From positions 1 to 11,118 of the forward strand of contig CAMNLN010000092.1 in the NCBI GenBank assembly GCA_946543025.1: a stretch of DNA of 11,118 nt, in the 5' to 3' direction. Shown here piece after piece: positions 1 to 5,272 of the stretch; within the stretch, counting starts at the first letter, position 1; each line of letters starts with the position of its first letter. The stretch is from an uncultured Verrucomicrobiota bacterium. GTDB lineage: Bacteria; Verrucomicrobiota; Kiritimatiellia; RFP12; UBA1067. Position numbers and translations under genes: made by a program. Under the pieces are notes generated by a model. That model saw nothing but the letters and a program-made list of their open reading frames with translations. It did not search any database and was not told where the DNA came from.

Positions 1-1926
1 CGCCCGCCATACGAGCTCAGGCGCGCCGCCCGCGAGCGGCACGCGCCACAGCCGACCGTTCGACCAGTAAAGATGCTCCGCCGTCTTCCGCACGCAGTGG
101 ATGTTGCCGCAACCGTCCCAGCGCCGCAGCATGGTCCCATCCTCACCCACAAGCACGGCGCGGCCCGAGCCGGCGTACAGGAGCGGACCGTCCATCATCC
201 CCTTCAGCGGATTTGCGGCCGGGCCGTCTCGCCACACGTACTCCTCGCCTTCGCCAAACGCGTCGAGCGCGGCGGCAAATTCAGGCTTCACCTTGTCGCG
301 GCGTACCGCCACCTGCGCCGCCGCCGACGCCCTCCGCAGCGCGACGCCCACTTGGCGCACCCTTTCCAGAAACGCCTCCGGTGTCAGCATCCCCGCATCG
401 GCCTCCCAGACGTCCGGCTCGTCCGTGCGCCGCGACAGCCAAGAGAGACAGGGCAAAGCGTCCTTCTTCGTATGGCCGAAGAACCGGCCAAGCAGCTCCT
501 TATCCGAGTATGCCGGCCCCCAGCTACCATGCCCGCATCCAGGATATTCAATGAAGGACACGCGCCCGCCGACCTTCCACAAGGCCGCGACCATTTCCCG
601 CGTACGCGCAGGCGGCACGACCGTATCCGCGTCGCCATGCACCGCAAAGACCGGCATTTCGCGGAACCGCCACACTTGGCGCGGATCGCCGCCGCCGCAA
701 ATGGGCATCGCGGCGGCGAACAGGTCCGGACGGCGGCTGATGGCGTCCCACGTGCCGAATCCGCCCATCGAAAGGCCGGTCACGTAGACGCGCGACGGAT
801 CGATGTTCCGTGTGCGGATCGTCTTCTCCACAAGCGCCAGCGCCAACCTCATCGAGACGGACGCTTCTGGCGGCATAGCATGGGATGCGGCGGCCCAGTC
901 CACTTCCACCCACTTGCGCCCCTCCGGACATTGCGGCGCCAGCAGGCAGACCGGCTCGTTCCTTTCCGCGAAGAAGTCGAGGATCGGCCCCACGCCGTGC
1001 TTCAGCTGCGCGGCGTTGTCGCTCCCCCGCTCGCCCGCGCCGTGAAGGAACAGCACGAGCGGAGAAGGTCGCACTCCCGCGCGACCAAAAGATTCTGCGC
1101 GCCGATACAGCAACACCTCCCCCGCCTCGTTCGTATAGGCGAGAGGGACCGTCAAGGCTGCCGCATCGACTTTCCCGCTGCCGGTCAGGCGAAGCGGATT
1201 CGCGAAAATCTCCCGGAACTCGCCTCGCCCTTCCATGACATACGACTTCTCGGGATGAAACTGGACCCCCGCGATCGGCAGGGTCTCGCTTTCGATGGCT
1301 TCCACCACGCCATCCGGCGCAAAGGCCGTCGCCTTGAAGCCAGGCGCCAGGTCTTTCACCGCCTGATGGTGAGACGAGTTGACCTTCAAGCCGTCCGTGC
1401 CGAGGCAGTCCGCGAGGCGCGAACCGGCAACGATCCGAATGGCGTGACCGTCCTCGTCGCGATGCGCGACCTCGCCCGGACGCTCGGAAGGAAGATCCTG
1501 CCACAGCGTGCCGCCGAAGTAGACGTTGATCAGCTGACACCCCCGGCAGATGCCGAAGACCGGCAGACGCCGCTTCACCGCCTCGTCCAGCAACAGGAAC
1601 TCCCAGGCGTCACGCCGCCGATTGACCTCGCCCAGAAGAGGCGACGGTTCCGTCCCGTAACGACACGGCTCGACGTCCTCGCCGCCGCAGAGCAGCAACA
1701 TGTCCACGGACGCGAGCGTCCGGGAGACTGCGGCGCGATTCGTCTGTGCCGGCAGCACGAGCGGCATGTTGCCTGCCGCCGCAACCGCGTCGACATAGGT
1801 TGTCTTCACCGACACCCGGTTCGTCTCCGAACACATGTCGGCGATTCCGACCACAAGCGCCGCGTACGCCCGCAGGCATCCAAGGCAAAGACTTGCGGCC
1901 AGCGAGGCAATCAGGCGCTTATTCAT
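1..1926 (-). CDS. Secreted fusion: peptidase C26-type amidotransferase + alpha/beta-hydrolase + propeller-like C-terminus (3' end cut by window)
   Basis: The frame is open for 642 codons from ATG at 1926 to base 1, so the stop lies outside the window. Residues 1-22 look like a signal peptide ending in AYA. Residues 23-245 match the class I glutamine amidotransferase / gamma-glutamyl hydrolase (peptidase C26, PuuD-like) fold. Visible marks are the CGGEDVEP loop (80-87), nucleophile C127 in GICRGCQ, and H224 and E226 in QFHPEK, so the triad is complete. Residues about 255-485 form a serine alpha/beta-hydrolase (feruloyl esterase or phospholipase/carboxylesterase-like): FLHGAGER (293-300), S386 in GLSMGG, D434 in HGDADTVV and H466 in GCGHGSW. 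Residues about 490-560 are a charged, partly helical linker. From about 575 the text (LLYAGSG, LRRWDGCGN, LYWSNGRLWRVPLAGG) resembles PQQ- or SMP-30-like beta-propeller blades. It starts 5 bp after the GH109-type gene's stop, so the two are probably co-transcribed. The exported location and triads are visible; substrates are unknown. It may cut gamma-glutamyl or amide bonds and ester decorations. Confidence 0.85.
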   Translation of the reverse strand, partial: MNKRLIASLAASLCLGCLRAYAALVVGIADMCSETNRVSVKTTYVDAVAAAGNMPLVLPAQTNRAAVSRTLASVDMLLLCGGEDVEPCRYGTEPSPLLGEVNRRRDAWEFLLLDEAVKRRLPVFGICRGCQLINVYFGGTLWQDLPSERPGEVAHRDEDGHAIRIVAGSRLADCLGTDGLKVNSSHHQAVKDLAPGFKATAFAPDGVVEAIESETLPIAGVQFHPEKSYVMEGRGEFREIFANPLRLTGSGKVDAAALTVPLAYTNEAGEVLLYRRAESFGRAGVRPSPLVLFLHGAGERGSDNAAQLKHGVGPILDFFAERNEPVCLLAPQCPEGRKWVEVDWAAASHAMPPEASVSMRLALALVEKTIRTRNIDPSRVYVTGLSMGGFGTWDAISRRPDLFAAAMPICGGGDPRQVWRFREMPVFAVHGDADTVVPPARTREMVAALWKVGGRVSFIEYPGCGHGSWGPAYSDKELLGRFFGHTKKDALPCLSWLSRRTDEPDVWEADAGMLTPEAFLERVRQVGVALRRASAAAQVAVRRDKVKPEFAAALDAFGEGEEYVWRDGPAANPLKGMMDGPLLYAGSGRAVLVGEDGTMLRRWDGCGNIHCVRKTAEHLYWSNGRLWRVPLAGGAPELVWRA

Positions 1927-1931
1927 CTCGC

Positions 1932-3338
1932 TCAGCCTTTCTTCTCGGTGGACTCGAAGCCCATCTTCGAGAGGTCGATGTCCACGATTTCCATCGGCTT
2001 GTTCGTGCGCCACGCGCCGCGCGTGAAGTCGGGAATGTCGTACGCGCGCGAGCGGTTGTCCACGGATTTCTCCGTCAGCTCGCAGAGGCAGCTCGTCGCC
2101 GCGAGGTCGTACACGTCCATGTCGAGCGGAAGTCCCTGCTGGAGGCAGTAGGTCCACCGCGCGTCCATGATGAAGTCCATGCCGCCGTGCCCGCCCACGC
2201 GTTTGGCCAGCTCGCCAACCGTCTTCCACAGCGGATGACGATACTTCATGCGGACTTCCTCCGCCTTCTTCTCGTCGTACCACTTGTGCGCGCCGGAGCC
2301 GGACTTTTCTTCGAACACGACGCGGTACGGATAGTCGCAAATCGATCCCTTCGTGCCCGTGACGAGCTGGATGCGCGAGTACGGGCGCGGCGTCGAGACG
2401 TCGTGCTGGACGAGGATGGACTTCCCCTTCGCCGTCTTGATCAAGGTCGAGTTCATATCCGCCATCCGTACCTTCGAGAGACGGCGCTTGTTGTCCGCCG
2501 CGAGGTTCGCCTCCATGTACGCCCTGAAGTTCGCCTGGTTGGACTCCAGCGAGACGAGGTAGTCGAGCCGGTCGCCGCGATTGACGTCGAACGTCAGGCA
2601 GAGCGGCACGAGGCCGTGCGTGGGGTAGCGGTTGCCGCCGTGGACGCGGTTCTCGTCGAAGCGCCAGCACTCGCATCCCGGCCATTCCGTCTTGCACATG
2701 TGCCGCAGGTCGTGGATGTACGCGCCCTCGCCGTGGACAAGCTCGCCGAGCATGCCGATCTTCGCGAGGTTGAAGGTCAACATCTCGATCTCGCCGTAGC
2801 AGCAGTTCTCGAGCTGCATGCAGTGGCGTTTCGTCTTCTCGCTCGTCTCGACAAGCTCCCAGCATTCGTCCACCGTGAACGCGGACGGCACCTCGGTGAA
2901 CACGTGCTTGCCGCCTTTCATCGCCGCAAGCTGTACCGGCACGTGCAAGTCCCAGGGCGTGGTGTTGTAGACCACGTCCACGTTCGGGTCGTCGCAGAGT
3001 TTCTGCCAGGCCGTATCTCCCAGATATTCCTTCGCGGCGGGCTTCTTCCTGTCGGCCAGCATCTTCTGAGCCTTGGCGATCTTGTCCGGCACATTGTCGC
3101 AGATGGCCGTGATCGTGACGCCCGGCAACTTGCTTGCGCGGTTGACGATTCCGCAGCCGCGCGATCCCATGCCGACGACGCCGAGGCGGATGTGGGGAAT
3201 CTTCGGCGCGACGAACCCGTGCATCGGCGCGCCGTCCGTCCGATCGAACCACCGTCCGCCGCCCGTCGCGCATCCGCCGACCGTCGCGGCCGCGCCCAGG
3301 AGCGCGGCGCCCTTCAGAAAGTCTCTTCTACTCTGCAT
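1932..3338 (-). CDS. GH109-type Gfo/Idh/MocA glycosidase (putative alpha-N-acetylgalactosaminidase), Tat-exported
   Basis: This 468-residue protein begins with a clear twin-arginine signal, SRRDFLKG at residues 3-10, a hydrophobic stretch, and VGGC (20-23), which could be a lipobox. The NAD-binding Rossmann motif GVVGMGSRG is at 53-61. The next blocks fit GH109 rather than an ordinary sugar dehydrogenase: KHVFTEVPSA (144-153, with E149), RHCMQLEN (171-178), GAYIHDLRH (205-213), PTHGLVP (239-245), STPRPYSRIQ (315-324) and GGMDFIMDARW (385-395). GH109 enzymes hydrolyse terminal alpha-GalNAc through NAD-dependent oxidation, elimination and re-reduction, and are about 450 residues long, as here. 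The folded, cofactor-loaded protein would be exported by Tat. The start has an AAGGA ten bases upstream. The fold is secure; the exact sugar is less so, because many GH109-like sequences are uncharacterised and some may be plain oxidoreductases. Confidence 0.88.
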   Translation of the reverse strand: MQSRRDFLKGAALLGAAATVGGCATGGGRWFDRTDGAPMHGFVAPKIPHIRLGVVGMGSRGCGIVNRASKLPGVTITAICDNVPDKIAKAQKMLADRKKPAAKEYLGDTAWQKLCDDPNVDVVYNTTPWDLHVPVQLAAMKGGKHVFTEVPSAFTVDECWELVETSEKTKRHCMQLENCCYGEIEMLTFNLAKIGMLGELVHGEGAYIHDLRHMCKTEWPGCECWRFDENRVHGGNRYPTHGLVPLCLTFDVNRGDRLDYLVSLESNQANFRAYMEANLAADNKRRLSKVRMADMNSTLIKTAKGKSILVQHDVSTPRPYSRIQLVTGTKGSICDYPYRVVFEEKSGSGAHKWYDEKKAEEVRMKYRHPLWKTVGELAKRVGGHGGMDFIMDARWTYCLQQGLPLDMDVYDLAATSCLCELTEKSVDNRSRAYDIPDFTRGAWRTNKPMEIVDIDLSKMGFESTEKKG

Positions 3339-3531
3339 AATACTTGATTCCTTTTTTGTTGTCGTTTAGTAAATCGTCCGGGCAAGAGATTACCCCTGCC
3401 ACCCCATTTTACCATATTCTACCCCTTGCCGCAGGCGAACAGCGTCTCAATCGCATACCTAGGCAGACACGCAGGTGCCGCCCTGAACGTCCAGGAACTT
3501 CCCGTCATCTCGTACTCGCAGTCCTCGACGG
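3339..3531. other. 193-bp intergenic region between the GH29 and GH109-type genes
   Basis: This is the longest gap without an assigned gene. The part nearest the GH29 stop (about 3419-3531) stays GC-rich and codon-like. The part nearest the GH109-type start (about 3339-3418) turns AT-rich, with an A-run that carries the AAGGA ribosome binding site at 3349-3353. A promoter for the two leftmost genes would fit in the AT-rich part, but I find no convincing -35/-10 pair and no hairpin followed by a T-run. Confidence 0.5.
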
Positions 3532-5226
3532 CTACGGAGTCGGGCGCAGGAGATGGACTTCGGAGAACGTGGGGCCTTCGGTCGCGTCAATGATGTTGAT
3601 GCGGATGGCATGAGTCGTGACGGGATTGAACGCCGTCTCGAAGTGCGCGCCAATCCCAGTGCCCGCGTACACGGTCGTCCATATCTCGCCGTCGAGCTTC
3701 TGCAGTTCCCACTTCTTCACGCGGCTCGAATGTCCGCAGCACTCCTCCTCAATTCTGATACCGGAGAACGCCGTCTCGTTCGGGAAATCAATGCGCAACC
3801 ATGCCTGATGCGTACCGGCGGGCGTCGCCCACCGCGTCGCCTCGTCGCCGTCGACCGCCATTGCGGGCGCATACTTCGGATTGTTGCCGAACACGGCGGA
3901 CGCCGTCGCAGTCGCGCCCGGCATGGACGGCAACGCAAAGGCCGACAGCGGTTCGACCGACAGCGCATCGCCCGCGACGCTCAACTCAACGAACGCGGCG
4001 ATACCGTCCCAGGCGCACGCGGGCACGTCAATGACAAGCGCGTCCTTCCGAACTTCCGTCCGGACCTCCTTGCCGTCGAGCGTTCGGGCGGAGGTGACGG
4101 CAAACGGCAAGGGCGCAAGCGTCACGGGCCCTGACGGTTCCTTGAGGAAGAAAAGGTTGATCGTGCTCCCCGCGCGCGTAGAAACCATAAGCGCCGACGG
4201 CTTCCACGGTCCGCCGCGCGTAGCGTAGATGGCCGTACCGTGCCGCGCGACCCACTCGCCCATCTCCCTTAGGCGCGCCGCCTGGCGCGGCTCGATGAGG
4301 CCGTCCGGCCGCGGACCCACGTTGAAGAGGAAATTTCCGTCTCCGCCGATGGTCCGCAGGAGTGCCCGAATGCAAACGTCAAGCGGTTTCAGGTTGTCGT
4401 CCGGCTTCCACGCCCACTGGCGGCAGATTGTCATGCATGTCTCCCACGGACGGTCGAACTGGAACTTCCCGATGCGCTGCTCGGGCGTATCGAAGTCGCC
4501 GGGATGCCGCGTACGGTTGTTGACGACGATGTCTGGCTGGACGGCGCGTTCGAGGTTGATCACGCCCGCGCCGCGCCGCACATCGAACTGCTGCGGCACG
4601 TCGTGCCAGAGGCAGAGGAGCGGGCCGTAGTTCACGAGCAGTTCCCAAACCTGCGCCTTCATGTAGTCCGTGTAGCGGTCGAGGTCGTGCGTCGCGCGCA
4701 GCGTCTTGCCGCCTGGGCTGGTGAGAGGGAAGTCGGGATGATGCCAGTCGCAGGTGGAATAGTAGGCCCCGAAGGCAAGTCCGCTGCGCCGGCAGGCGTC
4801 GGAAAGTTCTTTCGTCACGTCGCGCCCGAAGGGCGTTTTCATGATGTTGTAGTCCGTCTCCTTCGTGTCCCACAGGCAGAACCCGTCGTGGTGCTTCGTC
4901 GTGAGGACGATGTACTTCATGCCGGCCGCCTTCGCAATGGCCGCCCACTCGTCGGCATTGAATTTCACGGGATTGAAGCGCTTGTAGAGGCTGTCGTATG
5001 CCTCCACCGGCGTCTCGCGTCCGCGCGACCATCCGATCTCTTTGCCGGTCAGCGAGACGGGTCCCCAGTGGATGAACATGCCGAAGCGCAGGTCGCGCCA
5101 TCGCTTGACCGCCTCAGGCCGTGCGGGTACCGCGCCCTGGACAAGCGACGCGAGATTGCGTCCGTCGTCCCCAATCGCCATCAGGGCGAATACGACCGAC
5201 GCACCGATCATGCTAAACCTTTTCAT
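3532..5226 (-). CDS. GH29 alpha-L-fucosidase with C-terminal F5/8 type C (discoidin/CBM32-like) domain
   Basis: From ATG at 5226 the protein has 564 residues. The frame extends further upstream, but that part is out-of-frame BatB-C sequence. The ATG at 5226 has AAGGAGG seven bases upstream and is followed by a signal peptide (residues 1-19, MKRFSMIGAS plus a hydrophobic core). The GH29 catalytic domain spans about 35-345: FGMFIHWGPVS (48-58), TTKHHDGFCLWD (109-120), and LCLWHDV (204-210), where D209 is the expected nucleophile. NFLFNVGPRPDG (298-309) is also typical. A short beta-domain follows (about 350-420), then a galactose-binding-like discoidin domain (about 440-560) with AVDGDEATRWAT, AWLRIDF and WELQKLDG. 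Retaining alpha-L-fucosidases release fucose from host or algal glycans, and the tail domain would hold the enzyme on the glycan. It lies 46 bp after the BatB-C fusion and may share its transcript. The acid/base residue cannot be assigned from sequence alone. Confidence 0.93.
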   Translation of the reverse strand: MKRFSMIGASVVFALMAIGDDGRNLASLVQGAVPARPEAVKRWRDLRFGMFIHWGPVSLTGKEIGWSRGRETPVEAYDSLYKRFNPVKFNADEWAAIAKAAGMKYIVLTTKHHDGFCLWDTKETDYNIMKTPFGRDVTKELSDACRRSGLAFGAYYSTCDWHHPDFPLTSPGGKTLRATHDLDRYTDYMKAQVWELLVNYGPLLCLWHDVPQQFDVRRGAGVINLERAVQPDIVVNNRTRHPGDFDTPEQRIGKFQFDRPWETCMTICRQWAWKPDDNLKPLDVCIRALLRTIGGDGNFLFNVGPRPDGLIEPRQAARLREMGEWVARHGTAIYATRGGPWKPSALMVSTRAGSTINLFFLKEPSGPVTLAPLPFAVTSARTLDGKEVRTEVRKDALVIDVPACAWDGIAAFVELSVAGDALSVEPLSAFALPSMPGATATASAVFGNNPKYAPAMAVDGDEATRWATPAGTHQAWLRIDFPNETAFSGIRIEEECCGHSSRVKKWELQKLDGEIWTTVYAGTGIGAHFETAFNPVTTHAIRINIIDATEGPTFSEVHLLRPTP

Positions 5227-5233
5227 CTCTTGT

Positions 5234-5240
5234 CCTCCTT
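5234..5240 (-). promoter_or_regulatory. Ribosome binding site of the GH29 gene
   Basis: On the minus strand this reads AAGGAGG, seven bases before the ATG at 5226. It fixes the start of the fucosidase well inside the longer open frame that reaches 5682. Confidence 0.8.
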
Positions 5241-5272
5241 CAACTTCAAGGCATCCTGATTGCCGCCGACGT

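Noticed and set aside
548..1540. Minus-strand open frame of 330 codons
   Set aside because: It is out of frame inside the fusion gene and gives an Arg/Gly-rich nonsense protein; the correct frame carries both catalytic triads.
1876..1890. Lipobox in the leader of the fusion protein (CLGC at residues 14-17)
   Set aside because: The -3 and -2 positions do not fit the lipobox pattern; AYA at 20-22 fits ordinary signal peptidase cleavage better.
73..3347. Long plus-strand frames at 73-2151 and 1746-3347
   Set aside because: They are rich in Arg, His and Pro with no domain, and lie opposite the amidotransferase-esterase fusion and the GH109-type gene, whose motifs are unambiguous.
3459..3510. 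GKFLDVQGGT in another minus-strand frame, resembling a ricin-type lectin repeat
   Set aside because: It is a ten-residue match only, with no Q-x-W motif or further repeats; it is most likely chance.
5227..5272. Possible terminator between batB-C and GH29
   Set aside because: Only a four-base imperfect stem can be drawn and there is no T-run, so read-through is more likely.
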